A stretch of DNA of 64,000 nucleotides from an uncultured Ectothiorhodospiraceae bacterium (GTDB lineage Bacteria; Pseudomonadota; Gammaproteobacteria; XJ16; Halofilaceae). Of the stretch, positions 25,879-37,447 are shown piece after piece. Under the pieces are notes generated by a model. It ran no database searches. It was given only the letters and a program-made list of their open reading frames with translations, and was not told the DNA's origin. The position numbers and the translations under genes were made by a program. The stretch's first letter is position 1. Every line of letters begins with the position of its first letter. Location: NCBI GenBank assembly GCA_913055615.1, contig CAJXKK010000014.1:1-64000 (forward strand), read 5' to 3'.

Positions 25879-26703
25879 TCAGCGCCCGCGCGATTCCAGC
25901 GTGTCCATGCGGGCGTGCATCTGCTGCATCAGCCGCAGCATCTCCTGACGCTCGTCGTGGGCCCGCGCCTCGATCTCCGCGCGCTGTTGCATATCATCGG
26001 CGTGCACGCTCTCCTGCATCGTGGTCACGATGATGCCGATAAAGAGATTGAGTACGGTCAGCGACGTGATCAGGATGAACGCGACGAAGAAGATCCAGGC
26101 CAGGGGGAACTCTCCGATTACCGGTCGTGCAACGCTCATCGACCAGCTCTCAAGCGTCATGATCTGGAACAGCGTATAGAACGAGCGGGCGAGCGAGCCG
26201 AAGAAGCGCGGGAAGTCGTCACCGAACAGTTGCGTGCCCATGACCGCGAAGATGTAGAACACCATCAGCAGCAGGAACACCACCCAGCCGATGCTCGGCA
26301 GGGCCCGCAGCAGGGATTCGATCAGTTTGCGCAGGCGCGGTACCTTGCCGAGCAGGCGCAGGACCCGGAGGATGCGCAGGGTACGCAGGATCGCGAACGG
26401 CCCGGATGCCGGGACGAGCGCGATCGCTACGATCAGGAAGTCGAAGACGTTCCAGGCGCTGCGGACGAAGCGCAGGTCGAATGCGATCAGTTTCAGGGCG
26501 ATCTCGACCACGAAGATCGCCAGGACCGCCTGCTCGACGGCCCGGATCGCGGGGCCCTGGGCGGCCATGATCGAATCCGAGGTCTCCAGGCCCAGGGTCG
26601 CCGCGTTCAGCACGATAAGCGCGATGATCCCGTTCTGGACATGCCGGTTTTCGACCCATGCGCCCAGGCGCTCGCGCAGCGATGGGTTGGTCATTTCCTG
26701 CAT
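25879..26703 (-). CDS. Bacterial voltage-gated sodium channel (NavAb/NaChBac type)
   Basis: A 274-residue six-helix channel subunit, expected to form homotetramers in the inner membrane. The S4 voltage sensor has Arg at every third position (107, 110, 113, 116 in ILRTLRILRVLRLLGK). The pore loop carries the sodium selectivity filter TLESWSM (183–189), identical to NavAb, NavMs and NavAe. S6 is SLTVLNLFIGIIVTTMQ, followed by a hydrophilic neck and a coiled coil (about 236–272, LRLMQQMHARMDTLE) that assembles tetramers. The start is MQEMTNPSL at 26703; Met4 at 26694 is an alternative. A role in pH or sodium homeostasis or motility is inferred from relatives. Confidence 0.92.
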   Translation of the reverse strand: MQEMTNPSLRERLGAWVENRHVQNGIIALIVLNAATLGLETSDSIMAAQGPAIRAVEQAVLAIFVVEIALKLIAFDLRFVRSAWNVFDFLIVAIALVPASGPFAILRTLRILRVLRLLGKVPRLRKLIESLLRALPSIGWVVFLLLMVFYIFAVMGTQLFGDDFPRFFGSLARSFYTLFQIMTLESWSMSVARPVIGEFPLAWIFFVAFILITSLTVLNLFIGIIVTTMQESVHADDMQQRAEIEARAHDERQEMLRLMQQMHARMDTLESRGR

Positions 26704-26897
26704 AAGCGGTTCACCGTCAAGACACGGCGCAGCAGTATACGCGCAACTCCGTCTCCGAAGCAGGCCTGCAACCCCGTGTCGGTGTGCCATAGAATGGTGG
26801 CCCGTCCGGAAATGCCCGCGCTGGCGCGCGCCTCCGGCGCCCGGAGCGGGGAGCCGCGTTGTCCGGTACGCAGATCGGTTGTTGCGGGATCATGACT

Positions 26898-27797
26898 ATG
26901 TCCGATTATCGCTATTACACCTGCGATGTGTTCACCCGGGAACGCTTTGGCGGCAACCCGCTGGCCGTGGTTCCGGATGCGCGTGGACTCGATACCGGGG
27001 CGATGCAGGCCCTGGCAGGGGAGTTCAATTACTCCGAGACGACGTTCGTGTTCCCGCACGGGGACCGGAACACGCGCGCGGTGCGCATCTTCACGCCGAC
27101 GGTGGAAGTGCCGTTCGCCGGCCACCCGAACGTGGGCACGGCGTTCATGCTGGCGGCACTTGATGAAGTCGAATGGGATGCGGATGCCGCGCTGGTCCGC
27201 TTCGAGGAGAAAGCCGGGACCGTACCAGTGCGCATCGTGCGTGATGAGCATGGCGGCGTGTTCTGCGAACTGACGGCGCCGGGGCCGCTCGCGCTCGGGC
27301 CGGAGCTGCGGATCGAGGATGTGGCGGCGGCGCTCGGGCTGGAGGCCGAGGATATCGTCACGACCATGCACCCGCCGCGCGTCGCCTCGGTCGGACTGCC
27401 GTTCGTGGTGGTCGAGGTGGCGAGTCGCAGGGCGCTGGCCCGCGCGGTGCCGGACATTCGTGGCATGAAAGCCCTGCAGGGGCGCGGGATCACGCCGGAT
27501 ATCCACCTCTACACCCGCGATACCGAAGAACTCGATCTGCAAACGCGCATGTTTGCGCCGCTGGACGGCGTACTGGAGGATCCGGCCACCGGGAGCGCCA
27601 ACAGCGCGTTGATCGGGCTGTTGGGGCAGGTCGATCCGGCTGCCTCCGGCCAGTGGCGGTGGCGCATCGCGCAAGGTGTGGATATGGGCCGCGCGAGCGA
27701 GCTGTTCGGTTCCGTCGAGAAAGCGGCGGGTGGGGTCTCCGCGGTGCGGATGGGCGGTTACTGCGTGCCGGTCTTTGCCGGGACGTTCTCCTGGTGA
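26898..27797 (+). CDS. PhzF family protein
   Basis: A 299-residue protein of the PhzF/YddE isomerase family, two diaminopimelate-epimerase-like halves. Signatures: FGGNPLAVVPDA, the catalytic Glu47 in FNYSETTFVFP, PTVEVPFAGHPNVGTAFML and the C-terminal LEDPATGSANSALIGLLG. PhzF itself isomerises a phenazine precursor; most relatives, like this one outside a phenazine cluster, have unknown substrates. ATG 26898 has GGGA about ten bases upstream; ATG 26892 is a possible start two codons earlier. It is divergent from the sodium channel gene. Confidence 0.88.
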   Translation: MSDYRYYTCDVFTRERFGGNPLAVVPDARGLDTGAMQALAGEFNYSETTFVFPHGDRNTRAVRIFTPTVEVPFAGHPNVGTAFMLAALDEVEWDADAALVRFEEKAGTVPVRIVRDEHGGVFCELTAPGPLALGPELRIEDVAAALGLEAEDIVTTMHPPRVASVGLPFVVVEVASRRALARAVPDIRGMKALQGRGITPDIHLYTRDTEELDLQTRMFAPLDGVLEDPATGSANSALIGLLGQVDPAASGQWRWRIAQGVDMGRASELFGSVEKAAGGVSAVRMGGYCVPVFAGTFSW

Positions 27798-27830
27798 TGG
27801 GCGCCCGCGGGTTCGCAGTGGGAGGCGCTT

Positions 27831-27941
27831 GTGCGAACGATCTTCAGTGACGACCAGCTGCTGCATCACGGCCGCGGCGAGATGAACGGCGCGCGACTGA
27901 TCGACGAAGGCGAGCGCGCCGTAATGCCGTCGGGGTGCTGA
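27831..27941 (+). pseudogene. N-terminal fragment of a histone-deacetylase-like/acetylpolyamine amidohydrolase gene
   Basis: GTG at 27831, with GGGAGG seven bases upstream, opens a frame reading VRTIFSDDQLLHHGRGEMNG, then ARLIDEGERAV, which matches the N-terminus of acetylpolyamine amidohydrolases (S-x-D-x-x-LHHG-x-x-E). After 36 codons the frame ends in TGA at 27939–27941 and nothing of the zinc-binding catalytic domain follows. The start signals are intact, so the gene was cut off at its 3' side, probably by deletion. Confidence 0.6.
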
Positions 27942-28018
27942 CCGGATTCGAGGGTGTCTGACTTCGGCCTGGATACAGTCGTGCGTGTCCATCGGATCGT
28001 TCAACCGGATATTGGATC

Positions 28019-28396
28019 ATGGTGAACACAACCCTGCAGGTACTCGACAGCCCGTTTTCGATTCATCGCCTGGCGGCCGGAGCAGCGGTCCCCGAGCGCG
28101 TTACGGCCTGCAGTTTCCACTGGATCGCTCGCACCGACGAAGAAACCTCGATCGTCTGCCCATCATCGGTGGCCGTATCCGGCGCCCGTACGGAGCCGGG
28201 GTGGGCATGTATCAAGGTGATGGGGCCTGTCGATTTCGCGGTAACGGGATTGCTGGCCGGACTGGCACGGGTGCTGGCCGACGCGGGGATCAGCATCTTC
28301 GCACTTTCCACATTCGATACGGATTATCTGCTCGTGCCCTCGAGCCGTATCGATGAAGCGGTGACGCTGCTGCGGCGCGCCGGCTACGGGTTCTGA
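28019..28396 (+). CDS. ACT domain-containing protein
   Basis: A 125-residue protein. The C-terminal part (WACIKVMGPVDFAVTGLLAG … DAGISIFALSTFDTDYLLVP) is an ACT domain of the COG3603 type, similar to the regulatory domains of aspartate kinases but standing alone. Such proteins are thought to bind amino acids and regulate enzymes; the ligand is unknown. GGATC precedes the ATG; the start is acceptable because the N-terminal strand VLDSPFSIHRL is typical of the family. Confidence 0.82.
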   Translation: MVNTTLQVLDSPFSIHRLAAGAAVPERVTACSFHWIARTDEETSIVCPSSVAVSGARTEPGWACIKVMGPVDFAVTGLLAGLARVLADAGISIFALSTFDTDYLLVPSSRIDEAVTLLRRAGYGF

Positions 28397-28435
28397 AAAT
28401 CGGCGCGTGTTCCCCATGTGACGTGCAACCCCGCG

Positions 28436-28604
28436 CTAGGAGCCTGTCCGGGAAACCATGTACCTACTGCGCGCGTACCACAGCGGCGTCTTTCCGCGAT
28501 CGCTCAACTCACATGGCACCCACCATGCTCGTTTCACGATCGCGAAAATACACTCGCTGTGCCACGCGCTCGCTACGGCACAGATTTCCCGGACAGGCTC
28601 CTAG
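28436..28604. mobile_element. MITE-like fold-back element, 169 bp
   Basis: The ends are a perfect 20-bp inverted repeat: CTAGGAGCCTGTCCGGGAAA at 28436–28455 and its reverse complement at 28585–28604. The inner sequence also aligns with its own reverse complement over almost the whole length (for example CGCGCGTACCACAGCG against AGCGCGTGGCACAGCG), meeting at CATGG…CCATG in the centre. It has no coding capacity. Whether CTAG is a target duplication or part of the ends cannot be told because it is palindromic. It lies between the ACT gene and the suc terminator. Confidence 0.85.
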
Positions 28605-28673
28605 CCTGACCTGCTTTGCGCCCTGGCGAGAGGTCTTTCCCGTGGGAGCCTGTGTGCGCGCGTAGACGTTTCA

Positions 28674-28721
28674 GGGAGGTGCGCGCGTTCGCCTTCGGCG
28701 AAAACGCGCCGACGTCCCTCC
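28674..28721. repeat. Palindromic repeat with GCGCGTTCGCC arms
   Basis: GGGAGG … GCGCGTTCGCC, a TTC loop, GGCGAAAACGCGC … CCCTCC form nested inverted repeats (28674–28679 with 28716–28721; 28683–28693 with 28697–28709). It resembles intergenic palindromes seen in related genomes. The surrounding gap 28397–28867 contains no gene apart from the fold-back element and terminator. Confidence 0.55.
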
Positions 28722-28811
28722 ATCAGGGATTTACGGAGGCGCGGGGGGTGCGCTGCCACCCGCATATCTTCGGCTGGCAGGCGCTGAGGGGGTGCGGATA
28801 CACCGCTCAAT

Positions 28812-28843
28812 AAAAAAGCCGCCACGGCGGACCGCGGCGGCTT
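28812..28843 (-). terminator. Rho-independent terminator of the suc operon
   Basis: Minus-strand stem AAGCCGCC / GGCGGCTT (28816–28843, extended by inner GC pairs) followed by six U (28812–28817). It lies 25 bp after the sucD stop and ends the sucABlpdCD unit. Confidence 0.92.
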
Positions 28844-28867
28844 CGGTACGGCGCAGAGACCGGGGTG

Positions 28868-29740
28868 TTACCAGCCCGTCGCCTCGGCCACGCCCTTGCC
28901 GATATCGGCGGGGCTCTTCACGGTGACGACGCCCGCCTTCTCCAGTGCGGCGTATTTCTCGGCCGCCGTGCCCTTGCCGCCGGCGATGATCGCGCCGGCG
29001 TGGCCCATGCGCTTGCCCTTGGGCGCCGAGACGCCGGCGATGTAAGCGACCACCGGTTTGCTCACGCGCTGCTGGATGAACTCGGCCGCCTCTTCCTCGG
29101 CCGTGCCGCCGATCTCGCCGACCATGACGATCGCCTCGGTCTCCGGATCCGCCTCGAACAGCTCCAGCGCATCGATGAAGTTGGTGCCCGGGATCGGGTC
29201 GCCGCCGATGCCGATGCAGGTGCTCTGGCCGTACCCCGGATCGGTGGTCTGCTTGACGCACTCGTAGGTGAGCGTGCCCGAGCGCGAGACGATGCCGACC
29301 TTGCCCGGCTTGTGGATCTCGCCCGGCATGATCCCGATCTTGCATTCGCCCGGCGTGATGATGCCGGGGCAGTTCGGGCCGATCAGGCGCGAATCGGTCT
29401 GGTCGATGTAGGCCTTGGCCTGGAGCATGTCCAGGGTCGGGATACCCTCGGTGATGCAGACGATCAGTTTCACGCCGGCCTCGGCCGCCTCCACGATGGA
29501 GTCCTTGCAGAACGGCGCGGGGACGTAGATCACGCTGGCATCGGCGCCGGTGGCCTCGACCCCTTCCGCGACCGTGTTGAACACGGGCAGGTCGAGATGC
29601 GTGGTACCGCCCTTGCCGGGCGTGATGCCGCCGACCATCTGCGTGCCATAGGCGATCGACTGTTCACTGTGGAAGGTGCCCTGTTTGCCGGTGAAACCCT
29701 GGCAGAGGACCTTGGTGTTGCTGTTGACGAGCACTGACAT
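28868..29740 (-). CDS. sucD: Succinyl-CoA synthetase alpha subunit
   Basis: A 290-residue alpha subunit that binds CoA and carries the phosphohistidine in the reversible conversion of succinyl-CoA to succinate with ATP or GTP formation. [20 protein letters not shown] is the CoA-binding N-terminus, [20 protein letters not shown] the central signature and [17 protein letters not shown] holds the active-site histidine. Full length and normal in sequence. It follows sucC with a 2-bp gap and is the last gene of the operon. Confidence 0.97.
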   Translation of the reverse strand: MSVLVNSNTKVLCQGFTGKQGTFHSEQSIAYGTQMVGGITPGKGGTTHLDLPVFNTVAEGVEATGADASVIYVPAPFCKDSIVEAAEAGVKLIVCITEGIPTLDMLQAKAYIDQTDSRLIGPNCPGIITPGECKIGIMPGEIHKPGKVGIVSRSGTLTYECVKQTTDPGYGQSTCIGIGGDPIPGTNFIDALELFEADPETEAIVMVGEIGGTAEEEAAEFIQQRVSKPVVAYIAGVSAPKGKRMGHAGAIIAGGKGTAAEKYAALEKAGVVTVKSPADIGKGVAEATGW

Positions 29741-29742
29741 GA

Positions 29743-30909
<1,167 letters not shown>

Positions 30910-30992
30910 TGCGGGTACTCCCTGCGGGTTATTCGGTTACCGGCGGATTCGCTCCTACAGGCCTACAGGGGCGCGTCCGAACCGTTCGGATA

Positions 30993-31020
30993 CCGGTTCG
31001 CGGGCAAGCCCGCTCCTACA
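30993..31020. repeat. REP sequence, GGTTCGCGGGCAAGCCCGCT type
   Basis: CCGGTTCGCGGGCAAGCCCG followed by CTCCTACA is a REP palindrome in the inverted orientation; a partial TTCGCTCCTACAG lies at 30950–30962. Both are in the lpd–sucC intergenic gap and could form an mRNA-stabilising hairpin that lowers downstream expression. Confidence 0.85.
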
Positions 31021-31026
31021 ATCCTC

Positions 31027-31062
31027 TTTTCTCTTCGCGCTCTCTGCGACTCTGCGAGAAAC
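31027..31062. repeat. CTCTGCG-type dispersed repeat
   Basis: TTTTCTCTTCGCGCTCTCTG followed by CGACTCTGCGAGAAA matches in style the segments at 39236–39390 and, inverted, at 63522–63550. It abuts the REP sequence and ends 11 bp from the lpd stop codon. Confidence 0.7.
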
Positions 31063-31072
31063 CGCCTTCGAC

Positions 31073-32530
<1,458 letters not shown>

Positions 32531-32554
32531 TCAGTTCCCGCTGCTGCAGGGGAG

Positions 32555-32795
32555 AACCACAGATGGACACAGATGAACACGTGAACACGGATATGTTTCA
32601 GCTCCGGGACCAACTGCCTCTCGAACAGTGCTTTGCAATTCGGCTTCGCTCGGCACCGCAACTGCGATAAACCGCTTGCGAAGAAAAGAATCCGTGCCGC
32701 ATCCCTTGGCTCTCAGAGCCTCAGGGATCCAATCATCCGTGAAGCGGTGAGGCGTCCTCTGACCAATCTGTGTTCATCTGTGTCCATCTGTGGTT
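32555..32795. repeat. Inverted repeat element, ACCACAGATGGACACAGATG type
   Basis: AACCACAGATGGACACAGAT + GAACAC (32555–32580) recurs as an exact reverse complement at 32770–32795, a perfect 26-bp inverted repeat spanning 241 bp. The core sequence is a widely seen dispersed repeat in proteobacterial genomes. The interior has no gene. The whole unit fills the sucB–lpd gap (32519–32832). Confidence 0.85.
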
Positions 32796-32832
32796 TTTGT
32801 CTTCAGATACGTCGGCGTCGCCTAGGGGCGGA

Positions 32833-34140
32833 TCACACGTCCAGGATCAGCCGCGCCGGGTCTTCGAGGAGTTCCTTGATCGCGACGAGGAACTGGACCG
32901 AGTCCTTGCCGTCGACGATGCGGTGATCGTAGGACAGCGCGAGGTACATCATCGGGCGGATGACGACCTCGCCGTTCTCGGCGACCGGGCGTTCCTGGAT
33001 CTTGTGCATGCCGAGGATCGCGCTTTGCGGCATGTTGATGATCGGCGTCGAGACCAGCGAGCCGAATATGCCGCCGTTGGTGATCGTGAAGGTGCCGCCG
33101 GTCATCTCCTCGATGCCGATCTTGCCCGCCTGGGCGCGGCCGCCGAAGTCGCGGATCTGTTTCTCGATATCGGCCATCGACATGTTCTCGGCGTCGCGCA
33201 GGACCGGCACGACCAGGCCGCGATCGCTGGACACGGCGATGCCGACATCGCAGTAACCGTGATAGACGACATCGCTGCCGTCGATGGAGGCGTTGATATC
33301 CGGGAAGCGCTTGAGCGCCTCGGTGGCGGCGGTGACGAAGAAGCTCATGAAGCCGAGTTTGGTGTCATGCGCCTTCTCGAACTGGTCCTTGTACTTCGCC
33401 CGCAGGTCCATGACCGGCTTCATGTTGACCTCGTTGAACGTGGTCAACATGGCGGTCTGCTGGGTCGCCTGTACCAGGCGTTCGGCGATCCGGGCGCGCA
33501 GACGGGTCATCGGCACGCGCTTCTCGGGGCGGTCGCCCTGGCTGTAGCTGACGCCCGCCTGCTGCGCGGTTTCACCGGCCGACGGTGCCTGCGCGGGCTG
33601 CGCGCCCTCAGTCGGTGGCTCCGGCGCTTTTTCCTTCGCCGCTTCGGGCTGCTTCGCCGCGCTGGCGGATTCGACGTGGCGCTGCACGTCTTCCTTGAGG
33701 ATGCGGCCATCCTTGCCGGTGCCCTCGATCGTGGCGGGATCGAGGCCATGTTCCGCGATCAGCTTGCGCGCGGCCGGGCCGGCCTTGGCATCGGCCGAGC
33801 CGCCTTCCGTTTCCGCCGTGGTGTCTTCAGCGCTCTCTGTGGACGCGGCCTCCGTCTGGTCGCCGCCCGCATCGCCCGTGTCGCCGCCGCCTCCGCCCGC
33901 GGCGCCCTCGCTTACGCGGCCGAGGACGGTGTCCGCCGTGACCGTGGCGCCCTCGTCGTGGAGTATCTCCTCGAGGACGCCATCGGCCGGCGCCGGTACC
34001 TCGAGGACGACCTTGTCGGTCTCGAGTTCGACCAGGACCTCGTCGCGCTTGACGCTGTCCCCCTTGTTCCTCGTCCAGCTCGCGACGGTCGCGTCGGAGA
34101 CGGATTCGGGTAATTGCGGGACGGTGATGTCTGTGCTCAT
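32833..34140 (-). CDS. sucB: Dihydrolipoyl succinyltransferase (E2 of 2-oxoglutarate dehydrogenase)
   Basis: A 435-residue E2 core protein. One lipoyl domain (1–75) with Lys43 in [14 protein letters not shown], an acidic Ala/Thr/Glu-rich linker, a peripheral-subunit-binding domain ([20 protein letters not shown]), a Pro/Ala linker and the catalytic domain with [15 protein letters not shown]. It transfers the succinyl group to CoA. The linker around residues 80–115 is unusually acidic. It follows sucA by 88 bp. Confidence 0.97.
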   Translation of the reverse strand: MSTDITVPQLPESVSDATVASWTRNKGDSVKRDEVLVELETDKVVLEVPAPADGVLEEILHDEGATVTADTVLGRVSEGAAGGGGGDTGDAGGDQTEAASTESAEDTTAETEGGSADAKAGPAARKLIAEHGLDPATIEGTGKDGRILKEDVQRHVESASAAKQPEAAKEKAPEPPTEGAQPAQAPSAGETAQQAGVSYSQGDRPEKRVPMTRLRARIAERLVQATQQTAMLTTFNEVNMKPVMDLRAKYKDQFEKAHDTKLGFMSFFVTAATEALKRFPDINASIDGSDVVYHGYCDVGIAVSSDRGLVVPVLRDAENMSMADIEKQIRDFGGRAQAGKIGIEEMTGGTFTITNGGIFGSLVSTPIINMPQSAILGMHKIQERPVAENGEVVIRPMMYLALSYDHRIVDGKDSVQFLVAIKELLEDPARLILDV

Positions 34141-34228
34141 GAGCGGGTTCCTTCACTCCGGGCGCATTCGGGTACGGCCCCATTGGCCGTACCACGGCGG
34201 GCGGTCGGGGTAATGACGGGCGGCGCCG

Positions 34229-37081
34229 TCACTCCTTGATGTCCAGGGCGTCGACGACGAGCGCGTGCTGCTGCTTGGCGTGCCGGCTATGGTAGCCGAC
34301 AGCTGGTGAGGGCGACGCGGCACGGCCGGCGTAGTGCAGGTCGCTGTCCTCGCCGAGCACACGTTCGAGCCGGTGCTTGAGGTGGTACCACGCCCCCTGG
34401 TTGCGCGGTTCCTCCTGGCACCAGACGTATTCCGTGGCATTCGGGAAGCCTGCCACGACTTCGCCGAGCTCCGTGTACGGGAAGGGGTACAGCTGCTCGA
34501 CCCGCACGATGGCAATGTCGTCGATCCCTTCTTCCTGCCGGCGGGTAATAAGGTCGTAGTACACCTTGCCGGTGCAGATCACCACCCGGCGGACGTTCTT
34601 CGGGTTCAGCTCGGCGGTGTCGCCGATGACGCTGTGGAAATGCCCCCCGGCGAGGTCGTCGATCGAAGAGGTCGCGAGCTTGTGGCGCAGCAGGCTCTTG
34701 GGCGTCATCACCACCAGCGGTTTGCGATAAGGTCGCAGCATCTGACGGCGGATCATGTGGAACGCCTGGGCGGGCGTCGTCGGCACGCAGACCTGCATGT
34801 TGTAGTCGCCCGGCTGCTGTTCGGCGCAGAGTTGCAGGAAGCGTTCGAGGCGGGCCGAGGAGTGCTCCGGGCCCTGGCCCTCCTGACCATGCGGCAGGAA
34901 CATGGTCAGGCCGCAGAGGCGCCCCCACTTGGCCTCGCCGGAACTGATGAACTGGTCGATGACCACCTGGGCGCCGTTGACGAAGTCGCCGAACTGGGCC
35001 TCCCAGATCACCATCGTTCGCGGGTCCGCGGTGGAGTAGCCGTACTCGAAGGCGAGCACCGCTTCCTCGGACAGTAGCGAATCGATGATCAGGAAGTTTG
35101 ACTGGTCGTCGCCGAGCTTGCGCAGCGGGACGTAGCTGCTGCCATCGACCTGGTTGTGCAGCACGGCGTGGCGGTGGAAGAAAGTGCCGCGCCCCGAGTC
35201 CTGGCCGGACAGGCGCACCCCGTAACCCTCGGTGACGAGGCTGGCGTAGGCCATGATCTCGGCGAAGCCCCAGTCGATCGGCAGGGCACCAGCCGCCATC
35301 TTGCCGCGGTCCGCCTGGATCTTGGCGACGCGTTTATGCAGCTCGAAGCCCTCGGGGAGTTCCTCCTGTCGCGACCACAGCTCGCGCAGGCGCTCGGCCG
35401 GCACGCTCGTGTCGCAGGGATCGTTCCACTGGTTGCCGATGAAAGGGCTCCAGTCGACGGTCAGTTCGTTGACGAAATCCTCATCGGTGATGATCTTCGG
35501 CGTAACCGTGTCGCCCGCGTCCATGTGGTCGCGGTACTCCTGCGCCATCCGGTCGCTCTGCTCCGCGTTGACCTCGCCAGCGTCGTTCAGGCGCTGGGCG
35601 TAGACTTCCCGGGTTGTCGGCAACGCCTTGATCTTGCGGTACATCATCGGTTGTGTCGCCGACGGCTCATCGGCCTCGTTGTGGCCGTGGCGCCGATAGC
35701 AGACCATGTCGATGACGACGTCCTTGTGGAACTGGTTGCGGTAATCGAGCGCGATCTGCGTGACCAGCAGTACCGCCTCCGGATCGTCGCCGTTCACGTG
35801 GAAGATGGGGGTATTGATCATCTTCGCGACGTCGGTGCAGTACAGCGATGAGCGCGTATCCAGCTTGTTCGAGGTGGTGAAACCGATCTGATTGTTGATC
35901 ACCACGTGCACGGTGCCGCGGGTGGAGTAGCCGCGCGACTGCGACAGGTTCAGGGTTTCCTGCATCACGCCCTGGCCGGCCATGGCGGCGTCGCCGTGGA
36001 CGAGGATCGGGAGCACGACCTTGCCGCCGCGGTCGTCGTGGCGGTCCTGGCGCGAGCGTGCAGAGCCCTCGATCACCGGATTGACGATCTCCAGGTGCGA
36101 GGGATTGAACCCGAGCGCCAGATGCACCGGGCCCTGGCTGGTCAGGTAATCGGACGAGAAGCCCTGGTGGTACTTGACGTCGCCGGCGGCGAGCGTGTCG
36201 TCCTCGTGGCCCTCGAATTCCTGGAACAGGTCGGCGGGTTGCTTGCCGAAGATGTTCACCAGCACGTTCAGGCGGCCGCGGTGGGCCATGCCGAGTACGA
36301 TCTCCTTCGCTCCCTGATCGCCGGCGCGCTCGACCATTTCGTTGAGCATCGGGATCAGGGACTCGGCGCCCTCCAGAGAGAAGCGCTTCTGGCCGACGTA
36401 CTTCGAGTGCATGTAGCGCTCAATGCCCTCGGCCGCGGTCAGGCGCTCCAGCAACCAGCGGCGGCGCCCGGCCGACAGATTCGGTTCGGCCTGCGGGGTC
36501 TCCATCCGGTTCTGCAGCCAGCGCTTCTCGGCCGTGTCCGCGATGTGCATGTACTCGGCGCCGATCGAGCCGCAGTAGGTCTTCTGCAGCGCGTCGAGGA
36601 TCTCGCGCAGGGTCGCGTCGCCAAGGCCATGGAGTGATCCTGTATGGAAGACGGTGTCGACGTCGGCCTCGGACAGGTCATGCGCGTCTAGGCGCAGCTC
36701 ATCGATCTCCGGAGCCTCCCAGCGGTCCAGTGGATCGACCTTCGCGTGGCGATGCCCGCGGAAGCGGTAGGCATTGATGAGCTGCAGAACGCGGATCTGC
36801 TTGCGTTCATGGTCCGCCTGCCTGGCATCGGTGGATCCGGTCCGCGCGACGCCCCTGCCGGACTCGAACCGGTAGAACTGGGCGCGGACTTCCGAAGGCG
36901 GCATATCGGGCTGGGTGGCGCCGTCGACCTGGGGCAGGCTATCGAAATAGCGCCGCCATTCATCGGGTACGGAGGCCGGGTCGCGGAGCCAGGCTTCGTA
37001 GAGGGCCTCCAGATAGGGGCCGTTGCCGCCGTCGAGCAGCGATGTGCTCCACAGGGCCTGCATCGGGGACTGTTCGGTCAT
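34229..37081 (-). CDS. sucA: 2-oxoglutarate dehydrogenase E1 component
   Basis: A 950-residue thiamine-diphosphate enzyme that decarboxylates 2-oxoglutarate. The N-terminal segment (SPMQALWSTSLLDGGNGPYL) is the E2-binding tail, followed by ADTAEKRWLQNRME, GMAHRGRLNVLVNIFGKQP, the ThDP motif GDAAMAGQGVMQETLN … INNQIGFTTS, and HGQEGQGPEHSSARLERFLQ. Length and motifs are those of E. coli SucA (933 residues). It is the first gene of the suc operon, with its promoter presumably in 37082–37447. Confidence 0.97.
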   Translation of the reverse strand: MTEQSPMQALWSTSLLDGGNGPYLEALYEAWLRDPASVPDEWRRYFDSLPQVDGATQPDMPPSEVRAQFYRFESGRGVARTGSTDARQADHERKQIRVLQLINAYRFRGHRHAKVDPLDRWEAPEIDELRLDAHDLSEADVDTVFHTGSLHGLGDATLREILDALQKTYCGSIGAEYMHIADTAEKRWLQNRMETPQAEPNLSAGRRRWLLERLTAAEGIERYMHSKYVGQKRFSLEGAESLIPMLNEMVERAGDQGAKEIVLGMAHRGRLNVLVNIFGKQPADLFQEFEGHEDDTLAAGDVKYHQGFSSDYLTSQGPVHLALGFNPSHLEIVNPVIEGSARSRQDRHDDRGGKVVLPILVHGDAAMAGQGVMQETLNLSQSRGYSTRGTVHVVINNQIGFTTSNKLDTRSSLYCTDVAKMINTPIFHVNGDDPEAVLLVTQIALDYRNQFHKDVVIDMVCYRRHGHNEADEPSATQPMMYRKIKALPTTREVYAQRLNDAGEVNAEQSDRMAQEYRDHMDAGDTVTPKIITDEDFVNELTVDWSPFIGNQWNDPCDTSVPAERLRELWSRQEELPEGFELHKRVAKIQADRGKMAAGALPIDWGFAEIMAYASLVTEGYGVRLSGQDSGRGTFFHRHAVLHNQVDGSSYVPLRKLGDDQSNFLIIDSLLSEEAVLAFEYGYSTADPRTMVIWEAQFGDFVNGAQVVIDQFISSGEAKWGRLCGLTMFLPHGQEGQGPEHSSARLERFLQLCAEQQPGDYNMQVCVPTTPAQAFHMIRRQMLRPYRKPLVVMTPKSLLRHKLATSSIDDLAGGHFHSVIGDTAELNPKNVRRVVICTGKVYYDLITRRQEEGIDDIAIVRVEQLYPFPYTELGEVVAGFPNATEYVWCQEEPRNQGAWYHLKHRLERVLGEDSDLHYAGRAASPSPAVGYHSRHAKQQHALVVDALDIKE

Positions 37082-37447
37082 GGCCGGTGGCTGCCGATTG
37101 GTTGACGGAATCGTGCGCGGTAACGCGGCCCGCTCTCCGGCATGCCGGTCCTCGCGCGCGCGACACCGAGCGCACCCGGGAGTCTGTGGGCAGGAATGAT
37201 CAAGACCTGATCGTGGCTAACCGGTTGCAAAGCGCATGCCACGCGTCGCATTTTCGATTGACAGCGACGCCCGCGCCGGGGCTTCTGCCCCGTAGCCGTT
37301 ATTGAATCGTGTCGGGCGCCCGAATGCAAGGCGGGGAACGCTCGTTCGCCGTGGTCATTGGATGGAACTGCGGCGGTGAACGATAAGCGTAGCAAATTAT
37401 TCTGCGAGGACCGTTTTCCGGCGCGCCTGTCCTTGCCCTGGGCGACC
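37082..37447. other. Intergenic region upstream of sucA; no gene
   Basis: 366 bp between sucA and the isocitrate-dehydrogenase-family gene, both minus strand. The part near 37380–37410 is AT-rich for this genome and may hold a promoter. I cannot name -35/-10 boxes with confidence, and see no hairpin with U-tract that would end the upstream gene. Confidence 0.4.

Noticed and set aside
28440-28665. Short open frames inside the fold-back element
   Set aside because: Their translations follow the inverted repeat symmetry and have no start signals.
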